From Chthoniobacteraceae bacterium (GTDB lineage: Bacteria > Verrucomicrobiota > Verrucomicrobiia > Chthoniobacterales > Chthoniobacteraceae), in contig CANIWM010000016.1 of the NCBI GenBank assembly GCA_947471505.1, positions 22,213 to 86,212 on the forward strand: 64,000 bases of DNA. Reading direction: 5' to 3'. The translations under genes and the position numbers were made by a program. Below are positions 18,761 to 28,637 of this stretch, piece after piece. Under the pieces are notes generated by a model. The model was not told the origin of the DNA, did no database searches, and saw only the letters and a list, made by a program, of their open reading frames with translations. Position 1 is the first letter of the stretch, and every line of letters starts with the position of its first letter.

Positions 18761-21148
18761 TCAGCGCGCAGCGGCGGGGGCTGCGGGCTTGGGCTGCTGC
18801 GGGATTCCATTCACGGTCACGGTGAGCTTTTCGGTCACGGGGGTGATGGTTTCTTTATCGAGCACTTTGCCACGGCTGACGATGGTGACGCTGCGGGGCT
18901 GGCTGGCGGCGGGGATGTTGACGTGGAATTTGTTCATATACACGCCGCCGAGTCGCTGGCTGGCGAGGCGGTAGCGGAGGACGCCGGTGCGGGTCTCGAC
19001 GATGAGTTGGCAATCGGTTTCGTTCACGGATGCGCTGTCGTCGGCGTAGCAAAAGCCGTATGCGCCGTGCAGGGCGGGGTAGATGTAGGTCTGCTTTTGC
19101 CCGGCGGGATCGTAGTAGCCGATGAGCGTGACGACGGGGACGCCGAACTGCTGCGGCTTGCGGTCGAGGGCGCGGTCGGGGGCGGCGCCTTCGTTCCAGC
19201 GCGCGCCGTCGGAGACGTAGGTTTTTTTGAACCCGCGCGGGACGCTCACTTTTTCGCCGTTGACGAGGAGCGTGCTGGAGTAGCCGGCGGTGTGGTCGAT
19301 GGAGACGGCGCGGCTGCGGTTTGCGGGTGATGCGGCGGGGAGCGGGATGTCGCGGGTCCAGTTGCCATCGCCCATGGCGACGGTCACGCGGTCGTGCTCG
19401 GCGAGTAGCGCGGCGAGGCTGGCTTCGCTGAGGTCTTTGATGGGGGCGTTTGTTTCGCTGCCGACTTCGATGCGGTGATGATAGGGCTCCATGCGCGAGG
19501 TGGCGTCGTTCCATTTGCTGAAGCCGGTGGGCGATGCGGGGTCGAAGATGGCTTTGCTTTCGAGGAATCGCTGGATGATGGCGGCGCTGTTTGGGGTGTA
19601 GAGGGTGAAGCGGTTGAAGCCTGAGTGGGGTGCGCCGCCGGCCATGGCGTCGAGGCCGAAGGTGCGTCCGTCGAACGGGGGCTGCGATTGTTTGTCGAGG
19701 GTCGTGTCTTTTCCGCCGCGGGTCGGTGCGAAGTTCGGGATGAAGCGGTTTTTGTCGGCGTCCCAGCCCCACGTGGAGTTGATCTCGCCGGCGCTGCGGT
19801 GGACGGAGCCTTTGAAGCCATCGACGTAGTGGCCGAGGCCGTAGTTGTGCCCGACTTCGTGGCTGAGTTCGTTGCCGATGGAGCTGTCGAGGGTGACAAT
19901 GCCGCCGCCGCCCGAGCCGCCGTGGACTTGGATGCCGTTTGAGTATTTGCCGCGATTGTTGTGCGCGGCGAGTTGGGCCGCGACGTACGGGTGGCTGCTC
20001 TCGCCGCGACCAGCGGTGCTGTGCAGGCCGTAGTTTGCGTTGTCGATGCCGTGGGAGATGAGCTCTTTGCCGATGCTCTGGCGCATGTTGCCGGTGTGCC
20101 AGCCGCCTTCGCTTTCATCGAGGTCTTTGAGCAAAGTTCCGGTGGGCATCATGACTTCGCTGAGCGAGAGCGGGGCGTATTGCGCGACGGTGAGGCGGCT
20201 GGTCGGGACGGTCTGGAAATATTCGCGATGCGCCTCGGGGTCTTTCGCAAAAGCGAAGGCGTCGCGCGGCGTGGTGAGCATGCCGACGTCGATGGTGTGG
20301 ATGAGGAGCTGGCTGGGCGCGCCGACTTTTACTCCGGTGAGATCGCCGGTGAGTGCGCCTTGGCGGATATGGAGCGAGAAGCCGGGGACGATGGCTTCCG
20401 CCGGGAGCACGCCGCTCCACGCGTCGGTGGAGTAGGTGAGCGCGTTGTTTTCGAGGTCGCCGTCGCGGAACCACTGCCCGCCTACGCATTTGAACTGCAG
20501 CGTCTGTCCGCGCGACATGCCCGCAGTGCGGCCGCTGTAGTAAATCGTCGAGCCATAGCCCGCGCTGGATTTTGTGCAGACCATTTTGCCGTCGAGCGCC
20601 TTGTCTTGCGGGAGGTAAATGTCGCGCACCCAACTGCCGTCCGCCGTTTCGATCTCGACGACGGCGTGTTGCTTTAGTTCGGCGAGGAGGAAGGCCGCGG
20701 TCTTGTCGCTGAGCTTTTGCAAATCGCGTCCGCGCACCGCGCCCGTGGTTCCCGCGGACGGCGTGAAATCGACCCCGCCCTCCGGCGCGTTGTCCACGTG
20801 GTAGGCGGTCTTTGGCAGGAGCTTTGGCGGGTTGAGATTGAGCGTGCCAAGCGGCTTGCCCTGCGCATCGCGGACGACGACCGAGACGGGCGTTTTGTCG
20901 TCGGCCTTCAGCGGGCGAACGAGCAGCAGGCTTTTGCGCAAGCCGGTGAGGTGCGGCTGGCGATCGCCCTCACGCGGTCGCGCCGGGAGGATTTGGCTCT
21001 GGGCAAAAAGCACCTGCGCGGAGAGCGAGCCTTGCAGGTCGTTCGTCGGCGGGGTGGCGTTGAAAACAAGCGGAGCGGCCGCCTGCAAAGGCGCGGCGAG
21101 AAGCATCGCGGCCATGAGGCCGACGGGCAGAAAGCGTTTGGTAGTCAT
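18761..21148 (-). CDS. Secreted M66 (StcE/TagA-like) zinc metalloprotease
   Basis: 795 residues from MTTKRFLPVGLMAAMLLAAP, a clear signal peptide; an ATG at 21169 is in frame but less suitable. The extended zinc motif HEVGHNYGLGHY (about residues 428-439) has the HExxHNxGxGH form of peptidase family M66. That family contains E. coli StcE, which cleaves mucin-type O-glycoproteins, and Vibrio TagA. The preceding segment has repeated GSWVRDIYLP/GNWTRDIPLP units, so a beta-domain appears twice (about 165-240 and 560-650). The C-terminus ends in a Pro/Ala-rich tail. Likely substrate: extracellular glycoproteins. It stands alone beside the PSCyt1 cluster. Substrate is inference. Confidence 0.88.
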   Translation of the reverse strand: MTTKRFLPVGLMAAMLLAAPLQAAAPLVFNATPPTNDLQGSLSAQVLFAQSQILPARPREGDRQPHLTGLRKSLLLVRPLKADDKTPVSVVVRDAQGKPLGTLNLNPPKLLPKTAYHVDNAPEGGVDFTPSAGTTGAVRGRDLQKLSDKTAAFLLAELKQHAVVEIETADGSWVRDIYLPQDKALDGKMVCTKSSAGYGSTIYYSGRTAGMSRGQTLQFKCVGGQWFRDGDLENNALTYSTDAWSGVLPAEAIVPGFSLHIRQGALTGDLTGVKVGAPSQLLIHTIDVGMLTTPRDAFAFAKDPEAHREYFQTVPTSRLTVAQYAPLSLSEVMMPTGTLLKDLDESEGGWHTGNMRQSIGKELISHGIDNANYGLHSTAGRGESSHPYVAAQLAAHNNRGKYSNGIQVHGGSGGGGIVTLDSSIGNELSHEVGHNYGLGHYVDGFKGSVHRSAGEINSTWGWDADKNRFIPNFAPTRGGKDTTLDKQSQPPFDGRTFGLDAMAGGAPHSGFNRFTLYTPNSAAIIQRFLESKAIFDPASPTGFSKWNDATSRMEPYHHRIEVGSETNAPIKDLSEASLAALLAEHDRVTVAMGDGNWTRDIPLPAASPANRSRAVSIDHTAGYSSTLLVNGEKVSVPRGFKKTYVSDGARWNEGAAPDRALDRKPQQFGVPVVTLIGYYDPAGQKQTYIYPALHGAYGFCYADDSASVNETDCQLIVETRTGVLRYRLASQRLGGVYMNKFHVNIPAASQPRSVTIVSRGKVLDKETITPVTEKLTVTVNGIPQQPKPAAPAAAR

Positions 21149-21394
21149 GTAGAGTTGCGGGAAGACCATGGCGTGGTCCGGGCGTTTGCGTCAGGTCTTT
21201 TCTGGCCGACTGTACTGCCTGCAAACATCGGATATTGAAGTCGCGCTCTTGATGCTGTCGGTCATATCGACCACGCACCACCGGCTATCGTGCCGTCGGC
21301 GCAAACCTCGCTGCAGCCGCGCGTGAGTATCTCGCCGAGCGCCCGGCACGATGATTTCGCCTAAACGGAAAGGGTTCGGGAGATTGCACAGAGA

Positions 21395-24319
21395 ATGAAC
21401 CGCTCTGCATTCATACTCTTCGCCGCTGTGAGCACAGCCGCGTCCTCCGATTTCGAAAAGGAAATCCGGCCGCTGCTGCAAAAGCACTGCACCGAGTGCC
21501 ACGGCGAGAAAAAGCAGAAGGGCGAATTGCGGCTGGATGCGAAGACGTTCGCGTTCAAAGGCGGGCACGATGGGCCGGCCATTGTGCCGGGAAAAGCGGA
21601 CGCGTCGCCGCTTTTTCAGCGAATCACGAGCAGCGATGACGACGAGCGCATGCCGCCGAAGGGCGAGCCGCTTTCTGCTGCCCAAATCGCAGCGGTGAAG
21701 GTGTGGATTGAAGGCGGTGCAGTCTGGCCGGAGGGCGATGCGGACCGCACTGCGGCTGCTGACAAGCGCGCGCAGCATTGGTCGGTGCAGCCAGTCAAAG
21801 TGGCTTCGGCTTTAGCCGAATCGTTCGGCTTGAAGCCCGAACAGCTTTTCATCGACACTTTCATCAATGCGTCGCTTTCCGCAAAAGGATTGGCGATGTC
21901 GCCCGAAGCAGACCGACGCACGCTCATTCGACGTCTGTCGTTCGATCTCATTGGGCTGCCGCCGGCACCGGAGCGCGTGGAGCAATTTGTCCGCGACGAT
22001 GACCCGAAGGCTTACGAGAAGCTGGTGGATGAGCTGCTCGCCTCGCCGCACTACGGCGAGCGCTGGGCGCGGCACTGGCTCGATATCGCGCACTACGCCG
22101 ACACGCACGGCTTTGAGCGCGACCAGCTTCGTCCCAACGCATGGCGCTATCGGGACTACGTCATCGATTCGCTCAATGCGGACAAGCCTTACGACCGGTT
22201 CATCCGCGAGCAGATCGCTGGCGATGTATTTGCGCCGGATGACGCGCAGTCGGTCATTGCCACCGGTTTTCTCGCGGCGGGGCCGTGGGATTTTGTGGGC
22301 AATGTGGAGACGCAGAGTGACATGCTGAAACGGGCCGCACGCGCGGGCGATCTCGACGACATGGTCACGCAGGTCATCACGTCCACGATGGGCATCACCA
22401 TCAACTGCGCGCGCTGCCACGACCACAAACTCGATCCCATCACGCAGCAGGAATACTACAGCCTTTGGTCGGTATTTTCAGGCGTGAAGCGCGGCGAGCG
22501 CGAAGTGAGCGCGACGGAATCACGGCGACTCGCGGATGAGAAAGACCGGCGCGGTAAAGAACTCGCACAAACGCGTGCACAAATCGCGAGACTGGCTGGC
22601 GAAGGTCTCGAACTCGCCAAGCTCATTCCCGAGGACTCCGGCATCGACATGCGCACGGGGGCAATCACCAAGGCGAAGCAGGACTATCATCGCGACATGC
22701 CTACCAACAAAAAGCTGCCGGTCCCATCCATCGGAGCGGTCTTATCCGTTTTCGTCCCCGATGGCCCGGCACCCATTCCCGCGACCAGCGGCCATTTTTG
22801 GGACACCGTCGCAAACCGCCCGCTGAACGCGCAGCGCAGCACCAAGCTGGGCGACACGGATTTCGCCGCAAAAGGCCACACGATGCTCGCCATGCACACA
22901 AACAGCGGCATCACGTTCGACCTCGCGAAGCTGCGCGAGCAAAGCGGCGTCGCAGCCATGCGACTCACCGGACTCGTCGGCTTCGGAGCCGCGAAAGAAG
23001 CTGCTGATACCCGCGCCGACTTCACGGTCTTTATGGATGACGAGTTGAAATTCCAGAAGCTCAAGCTGCGCAAAGACGAGACTGCCGCGCTCGACGTCGA
23101 AGTCCCCGCGACGGCGAAAACGCTCACGCTCATCGCGACCGACGGCGGCGACGGCATCAGCCACGACCTCCTCTTTATCGGCGACCCAAAACTCGTTCCC
23201 TCAGTCGCCGAGACACCCATCACCGAGGCCGATGCCGCTGAGTTGAAAAAACTCCATGCAGTAGCGCAAAAACTTGAGGGCGAAATCAAAGCGCTTCCTG
23301 CGCCTGCGAAAGTCTATGCGATCGTTCCCGACGCGAAGCCGCCCGTCATCAAAGTGCAGCGTCGCGGCAATCCCGAGGACGAAGGCGCGGAAGTCGCGCC
23401 CGCCGCTTTCACGTGGGCAAAGCATGCGCCCGTCTCTCTCGGCGAAAATGCCTCGCCGGAAGGTCAGCGCCGGCGTGCGCTCACCGAGTGGATCACGCAT
23501 CCCGACAATCCGCTCACGCGCCGGGTGCTCGTGAACCGGCTGTGGCATCACCACTTCGGCCAAGGACTCGTGACCACGCCGAGCGACTTCGGACTCGGCG
23601 GCGACAAGCCTTCGCACCCGGAGCTACTCGACTGGCTCGCGGGCGAGTTTTTGAAAAGCGGATGGTCGCTCAAGCACATGCACAAGCTCATTGTCACGAG
23701 CGCGGCGTATCGGCAGCAAAGTGGCTTCGGCTCTAGCCGAAATGATGCACCTAAAGCGGCAACTACTTTGGACTCCGCCAACCGTCTCCTCTGGCGGCAA
23801 AACCCACGCCGTCTCGATGCCGAGTCGCTCCGCGACGCCGTGCTCGCGGTGAGCGCGAAACTGAACCTCGAACGCGGCGGTCCGGGCTATCGCGATTTCA
23901 ATTACACCGAGGCCTACGCACCCATCTACGACTACATCACGCCCGACAAACCCGAGCATTGGCGGCGCAGCATCTACCGCTTCATCGTGCGCACCACGCC
24001 GCACCGGTTCATGTCCACGCTCGACTGCCCCGACCCGGCAAATCTCACGCCCGCGCGCTCGCAAACCACCACCGCGCTCCAGGCGCTAACGATGTCAAAC
24101 AACGACTTCATGCTGCGGATCGCCCGCCACATGACCGCGCGCATCGAAACCGAAACCACCTCCCCCGAAGCCGCCATCCGCCGCGCATTCGCCCTCGCCT
24201 TTCAGCGCGATGCCACCGCCGCCGAACTGCAAGCCGCCACGCCGCTTGTCACCGAGCAGGGTCTCTTCGCCCTCTGCCGGATGCTCATCAATGCGAACGA
24301 ATTCATCTACCTCGATTAA
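21395..24319 (+). CDS. PSCyt1-DUF1549-DUF1553 protein (cytochrome c-like, exported)
   Basis: 974 residues. A signal peptide (MNRSAFILFAAVSTAASS) is followed by a planctomycete cytochrome c domain with heme motif CTECH (about residue 32). The DUF1549 domain follows ([56 protein letters not shown], the last with a second CxxCH), then a central beta-rich insert, and DUF1553 from about 680 ([48 protein letters not shown]). These giant proteins occur in pairs with DUF1501 proteins in Planctomycetes and Verrucomicrobia and are tied by context to polysaccharide or secondary-metabolite breakdown; the reaction is unknown. Two palindromic insertions sit in loops (21796 and 23717). The DUF1501 gene starts 3 bp later. 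Confidence 0.93.
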   Translation: MNRSAFILFAAVSTAASSDFEKEIRPLLQKHCTECHGEKKQKGELRLDAKTFAFKGGHDGPAIVPGKADASPLFQRITSSDDDERMPPKGEPLSAAQIAAVKVWIEGGAVWPEGDADRTAAADKRAQHWSVQPVKVASALAESFGLKPEQLFIDTFINASLSAKGLAMSPEADRRTLIRRLSFDLIGLPPAPERVEQFVRDDDPKAYEKLVDELLASPHYGERWARHWLDIAHYADTHGFERDQLRPNAWRYRDYVIDSLNADKPYDRFIREQIAGDVFAPDDAQSVIATGFLAAGPWDFVGNVETQSDMLKRAARAGDLDDMVTQVITSTMGITINCARCHDHKLDPITQQEYYSLWSVFSGVKRGEREVSATESRRLADEKDRRGKELAQTRAQIARLAGEGLELAKLIPEDSGIDMRTGAITKAKQDYHRDMPTNKKLPVPSIGAVLSVFVPDGPAPIPATSGHFWDTVANRPLNAQRSTKLGDTDFAAKGHTMLAMHTNSGITFDLAKLREQSGVAAMRLTGLVGFGAAKEAADTRADFTVFMDDELKFQKLKLRKDETAALDVEVPATAKTLTLIATDGGDGISHDLLFIGDPKLVPSVAETPITEADAAELKKLHAVAQKLEGEIKALPAPAKVYAIVPDAKPPVIKVQRRGNPEDEGAEVAPAAFTWAKHAPVSLGENASPEGQRRRALTEWITHPDNPLTRRVLVNRLWHHHFGQGLVTTPSDFGLGGDKPSHPELLDWLAGEFLKSGWSLKHMHKLIVTSAAYRQQSGFGSSRNDAPKAATTLDSANRLLWRQNPRRLDAESLRDAVLAVSAKLNLERGGPGYRDFNYTEAYAPIYDYITPDKPEHWRRSIYRFIVRTTPHRFMSTLDCPDPANLTPARSQTTTALQALTMSNNDFMLRIARHMTARIETETTSPEAAIRRAFALAFQRDATAAELQAATPLVTEQGLFALCRMLINANEFIYLD
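21796..21820. repeat. Short palindromic (REP-like) element inside coding sequence
   Basis: The core TTCGGCTTTAGCCGAA forms a 7-bp inverted repeat, preceded by CAAAGTGGC. The same 25-base string recurs with a single difference at 23717 in the same gene. It encodes KVASALAES in the linker before the DUF1549 domain, in frame, where the paralogous gene at 25833 has different sequence. Confidence 0.65.
23717..23770. repeat. 54-bp REP-like element inside DUF1553 coding sequence
   Basis: It starts with CAAAGT and ends with ACTTTG (terminal inverted repeat), and holds the palindrome TTCGGCTCTAGCCGAA seen also at 21805. It encodes about 18 residues (QSGFGSSRNDAPKAATTL) in a loop between TSAAYRQ and SANRLLW. 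It has exactly 18 codons' length, so the frame is kept. Confidence 0.65.
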
Positions 24320-24322
24320 CCC

Positions 24323-25777
24323 ATGAACTCCGCCTTTCCCTGCCATCAGCAAAAGCGCTCCGTCACCCGCCGCGACTTCCTTTGGGAACTCGGCGGCGGA
24401 CTCGGAGGGGTCGCGCTCTCGGCCATGATGAACGAAGCGCAGGCCGCGACGAATCCACTCGCAGCCAGAGCCGCGCATCATCCCGCGAAGGCGAAGGCCG
24501 TCATCCAAATCTTCTGCCCCGGCGGGCTCAGTCACGTGGATTCGTGGGACTACAAGCCGGAGTTGGCGAAGCGTCAGGGCAAGCCATTCGATACCGATGG
24601 AAAAGTGCAGTTCTTCGCGTCGAAGCCCGGCAACTGCCAGGGCAGCTATTGGCCCTTTCGCCAGCACGGACAGTGCGGACGCTGGATGAGCGACCTCTTT
24701 CCGAAACTCGCGCAGCGCGTGGACGAGATCGCATTCATCCACTCCATGCAGAGCAAATCCGCGCTCCACGGCCCCGCGATGTTCATGGCGAACAGCGGCT
24801 TCATTTTGCCGGGCTTTCCGAGCATGGGCGCGTGGGTCACGTATGGGCTCGGCAGCGTGAGCGAGGACTTGCCCGCGTTCGTCGTGCTGCCCGATTCGCG
24901 CGGACTCCCGCCCGGAGGCGTCATCAATTGGGGCGCGGGTTTTCTCCCTGCGATCCATCAAGGCACCACGCTGAACACCGACCCCGCGCAGCCGCCCATC
25001 GCCGATCTATTTCCGCCAAAAGACTTCGCCCAGCTCACCGGCGCGGCGGAGCAATCGAGCCGCGACTTTTTGCAAACATTGAACCGCGCACACGCTGCCG
25101 AACGCACGGGAAACACGGAACTCGAAGCCCGCATCGCCGCCTACGAACTCGCCGCCCGCCTGCAACTCAGCGCTCCAGAGGCCACCGACCTGCGCGGCGA
25201 ATCGGACGGCACCAAACAGCTCTACAGCCTCGAACACGAAGACATCGGCCCGTTTGGCCGCCAATGCCTACTCGCCCGCCGACTCGTAGAACGAGGTGTG
25301 CGCTTTGTGCAAATCTACTGCGGCGCGGAGAACACCACGGCCAAGAAAATCCGCCCGAACTGGGACAGTCACGAGGACATCGTGCGCGACCACGGCTACT
25401 GGGGACCCATCCTCGACACCGGTGCCGCCGCGCTGCTCGCCGACCTGAAATCACGCGGTCTGCTCGACAGCACACTCGTCATTTGCACGAGCGAATTTGG
25501 CCGCCAGCCCGCCGCGCAAGGCAAAGGCCGCGACCACAATCCCGGCGCATTCACCGCGTGGATGGCCGGCGGCGGGATCAAAGGCGGCACCGCTTTTGGC
25601 GAGACCGATGAACTTGGGTTCAAAGCCGCCGTGGACCCCGCCTACTGCTACGACCTCCACGCCACCGCGCTGCACCTGCTCGGGCTGAACCACACGCAAC
25701 TGAGCTTCTACAACAACGGCGTGCAGCGCCGCCTCACCGACGTGCATGGCCACGTCATCAAAGCAATCCTCGCGTGA
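24323..25777 (+). CDS. DUF1501 protein (Tat-exported, sulfatase-like fold)
   Basis: 484 residues. The N-terminus carries a Tat-type signal (RRDFLWELGGGLGGVALSA). DUF1501 proteins belong to the alkaline phosphatase/sulfatase-like superfamily; visible family segments are FCPGGLSHVDSWDYKPEL, FRQHGQCGRWMSDLFPKLA, HSMQSKSALHGPAMFMANSG, FGRQPAAQGKGRDHNP and a C-terminal LLGLNHTQLSFYNNG. It has no proven reaction; it is nearly always next to a PSCyt1 gene, as here (3 bp after it), so the two probably act as one extracytoplasmic unit. The catalytic Ser/Cys of true sulfatases is not evident. It is paralogous to the gene at 28634. Confidence 0.92.
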   Translation: MNSAFPCHQQKRSVTRRDFLWELGGGLGGVALSAMMNEAQAATNPLAARAAHHPAKAKAVIQIFCPGGLSHVDSWDYKPELAKRQGKPFDTDGKVQFFASKPGNCQGSYWPFRQHGQCGRWMSDLFPKLAQRVDEIAFIHSMQSKSALHGPAMFMANSGFILPGFPSMGAWVTYGLGSVSEDLPAFVVLPDSRGLPPGGVINWGAGFLPAIHQGTTLNTDPAQPPIADLFPPKDFAQLTGAAEQSSRDFLQTLNRAHAAERTGNTELEARIAAYELAARLQLSAPEATDLRGESDGTKQLYSLEHEDIGPFGRQCLLARRLVERGVRFVQIYCGAENTTAKKIRPNWDSHEDIVRDHGYWGPILDTGAAALLADLKSRGLLDSTLVICTSEFGRQPAAQGKGRDHNPGAFTAWMAGGGIKGGTAFGETDELGFKAAVDPAYCYDLHATALHLLGLNHTQLSFYNNGVQRRLTDVHGHVIKAILA

Positions 25778-25832
25778 GTCCGGTCAGAGTTGATGCTGGG
25801 AAACGTGCAAATCCACTGACAATCTACAAGCG

Positions 25833-28637
25833 ATGAAATCCAGTCCCGGAAGCTACACGCTCGTATTATCGCTCTCCCTCGGCGCGTGCGCTGCTGCTGC
25901 ACCGGTGGACTTTGTGCGCGATGTGCGGCCGGTTTTTGAGAAGCACTGTGTGGAGTGCCACGGGGACAAAAAGCAGAAGTCCGGCTTTCGGCTGGATGTG
26001 AAGGCGGCGGCGATGAAGGGCGGCGATGACAAGGGTCCCGACATCGTTCCGGGCGACGCGAAGAAGAGTCCGCTCATTCATCTCGTCAGCACGAAGGACG
26101 AGGAAGAAGTGATGCCGCCGAAAGGTGCACGGCTCTCGGCGGCGGAGATCGATACGTTGACGCGCTGGATCAACGAAGGCGCGGTTTGGCCGGATGGCGT
26201 GGATCGCGTCCAGCTTGCGGACAAGCGCGACCACTGGAGCTTTAAAGTGGTTTCGGATCCCGCCGAAATGATGCGGCTGAAGCATCTGCCAATTTCCATT
26301 GATTCGTTCATCGACGCGAAGCTCGCAGAGAACGGCCTGCACCGTTCGCCACCCGCTGATCCGGTCGCACTGATACGACGCATCGCTTTCGATCTCACCG
26401 GTCTTCCGCCCACGCCGGAGCAAGTCTCTGCCTTTGTCGAGCAGTGTCGCGATGGTTCGTCATTGCAACGCCTCGTGGACGACTTCCTCGCTTCGCCGCG
26501 CTATGGCGAACGCTGGGCGCAGCATTGGCTCGACGTCGTGCGTTTCGCCGATACGCACGGATTTGAAGTGAACACCGAACGTCCGAACGCGTGGCCGTAT
26601 CGCGACTATGTCATCCGCGCGTTTAATAACGACACACCGTACGACCGCTTCATCAAAGAGCAGATTGTCGGCGATGCCATGGGAGAGGACGCGGCGACGG
26701 GATTTCTCGTCACGGCTTCGGCGTTGTTGCCGGACCAAATCGGCAAAGACGCGCCGTCCATGCGGCTGGCCCGCCAGGATTCGCTGGATGAAATCGTGAA
26801 CAACGTAGGACAGACGTTCCTCGGTCTGAGTGTCGGATGCGCACGGTGTCACGATCACAAATTTGATCCGATTACGGCGAAGGATTATTACGCGATGCAA
26901 GCGTTCTTCGCGGGCGTTCAATACGGCGAACGGCCGGTTCGCGATCGGCTTTCGGGGGAGCTCAGAAAGAAGGAACTGGCGGAGCTCGATTCACAGAAAC
27001 CAAACGCCGGGACGGGGCGCGTCATATTCATCGACGATGAAGATTCCGCACGCACGACATCGCTGAAAAAGAAGAACGGCCACGGCGACAACCCCGCCGG
27101 CAAAGGGCGCGGCTACCGCGACGATGAAGGCGGCCCGGACTGGGTTCCGAACATCAGCCGCGGTCGTTACACGTGGTGGGACAACGTGCCGGATACTGAC
27201 ACCTTCACGTGGAATCCCGGCGTCGAGGGACGGTTCCGCGTGTGGCTCTCGTGGGGCGTGCATGGCAGCGGAGTGCACACGCGCGATGCCCGTTACGTGC
27301 TCGACCGCGATGGCAATCTCGCGACGCGCGACGACCAGACCGAGATCGGAAACGCCGACCAATTTCGCTTCGCAAATATCACCGAAGGCGACTCCGAGAA
27401 GACCCCGCTGTGGAGCGGATTGCGCGACGCGGGAGTGCAGGAACTTCTGCGCGAAAGCCGGATTATTTTGCGCGGCGGAAAGACCGGCACGGGCATCACG
27501 GCGGATGTGCTCGTGCTCGAAGAAGGCGGCGGTTTGAAAGGGGCGGTCGCCGAGTTTTCCCGGTTCGAGAAACGCAAAGCCGAGCTGGCGCGAGGTCCGG
27601 TTGTCTTCGGCGGGATATTCACCGAACCGGAGGACATCCGGCTGCTCAGCCGCGGCGATCCCGAGCAGCCGAAAAACGAAGTGCTGCCCGCCGTGCTCAG
27701 CGCGTTTGGAGTGCTCACGCTGCCGAAAGCCACGCCTGAGCAGGAGCGCCGCAAAGCGCTTGCCGACTGGATTGCCAGCCCGAAAAACCCACTGACAGCA
27801 CGAGTGATGGTAAACCGAATCTGGCAGGGTCACTTCGGCACCGGACTCGTAGAAACGCCGAGCGACTTCGGGCACAATGGAATGAAACCCACGCACCCTG
27901 AATTGCTCGACTGGCTCGCCGCGGAATTCATGCGGAGCGGCTGGAGCGTGAAGCACATGCACCGGCTGATCGTGATGTCGGAGACATATCGGCAAAGCGG
28001 AGCGATTGCGGAAAGCGGAGATCGGAAATCGGAGAGTTCGGCAGCAGCGCTCTCTCCGCAATCCGCAGGCCGCTCTCCGCTCTCGATAGACGCCGACGTC
28101 CGCCTGCTCTGGTGCTTCCCCGTCCGCCGCGTCGAAGCCGAAACTCTCCGCGACTCCATGCTCGCCGTCAGCGGACAGCTCAACCTCACGATGTATGGCC
28201 GCGGCTTCGACCTCTTCAACCAACGCGGCGGGCTGAGCGGATTCAATCCCGTTGAAACCCTCACGCCCGAAAACCAGCGTCGCATGATTTACGCGCACAA
28301 AGTCCGCCGCGAGCCCGAGGTCGTCTTCGGCGCATTCGACTGTCCCGACGCCGGCCAGAGCACCGCCATCCGCCGCGCCAGCACCACGCCCATTCAGGCG
28401 CTCAACCTCTTCAACAGCCGATTCACGCTGCAAGTTTCCGAAGCCTTCGCAGCCCGCGTGAAAAAAGAAACTGGCGACGACCTCGTAAAACAAATCAACC
28501 GCGTCTATCAGATCGCATTCACCCGCGACGCCAGTGCCGGCGAGCTTTCCGACGCCGAACCCGTCGTCCGACAACACGGCCTCTCCGTCCTCTGCCGGGC
28601 AATCTTCAACAGCAACGAGTTTCTGTTTGTCCCATGA
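25833..28637 (+). CDS. Second PSCyt1-DUF1549-DUF1553 protein
   Basis: 934 residues and a paralogue of the gene at 21395. Signal peptide ([15 protein letters not shown]), cytochrome domain with CVECH (about residue 39), DUF1549 ([38 protein letters not shown]), a central insert rich in Asp/Gly around 390-560 with a [15 protein letters not shown] beta domain, and DUF1553 from about 650 ([39 protein letters not shown]). Substrate and electron partner unknown. It overlaps the following DUF1501 gene by 4 bases (ATGA), which indicates translational coupling. A purine/pyrimidine-rich inverted segment interrupts a DUF1553 loop at 27996-28085. Confidence 0.93.
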   Translation: MKSSPGSYTLVLSLSLGACAAAAPVDFVRDVRPVFEKHCVECHGDKKQKSGFRLDVKAAAMKGGDDKGPDIVPGDAKKSPLIHLVSTKDEEEVMPPKGARLSAAEIDTLTRWINEGAVWPDGVDRVQLADKRDHWSFKVVSDPAEMMRLKHLPISIDSFIDAKLAENGLHRSPPADPVALIRRIAFDLTGLPPTPEQVSAFVEQCRDGSSLQRLVDDFLASPRYGERWAQHWLDVVRFADTHGFEVNTERPNAWPYRDYVIRAFNNDTPYDRFIKEQIVGDAMGEDAATGFLVTASALLPDQIGKDAPSMRLARQDSLDEIVNNVGQTFLGLSVGCARCHDHKFDPITAKDYYAMQAFFAGVQYGERPVRDRLSGELRKKELAELDSQKPNAGTGRVIFIDDEDSARTTSLKKKNGHGDNPAGKGRGYRDDEGGPDWVPNISRGRYTWWDNVPDTDTFTWNPGVEGRFRVWLSWGVHGSGVHTRDARYVLDRDGNLATRDDQTEIGNADQFRFANITEGDSEKTPLWSGLRDAGVQELLRESRIILRGGKTGTGITADVLVLEEGGGLKGAVAEFSRFEKRKAELARGPVVFGGIFTEPEDIRLLSRGDPEQPKNEVLPAVLSAFGVLTLPKATPEQERRKALADWIASPKNPLTARVMVNRIWQGHFGTGLVETPSDFGHNGMKPTHPELLDWLAAEFMRSGWSVKHMHRLIVMSETYRQSGAIAESGDRKSESSAAALSPQSAGRSPLSIDADVRLLWCFPVRRVEAETLRDSMLAVSGQLNLTMYGRGFDLFNQRGGLSGFNPVETLTPENQRRMIYAHKVRREPEVVFGAFDCPDAGQSTAIRRASTTPIQALNLFNSRFTLQVSEAFAARVKKETGDDLVKQINRVYQIAFTRDASAGELSDAEPVVRQHGLSVLCRAIFNSNEFLFVP
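27996..28085. repeat. Degenerate inverted GCGGA repeat inserted in DUF1553 loop
   Basis: The left arm contains copies of GCGGA/TCGGA (from about 27997 to 28036); the right arm contains CTCTCCGC/AATCCGC (28050-28082), so the two arms pair around GTTCGGCAGCAGCG. It encodes a low-complexity Ser/Ala/Arg-rich stretch between ETYRQSG and DADVRLLW. The paralogue at 21395 carries its own different palindrome at this same loop. Confidence 0.6.
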
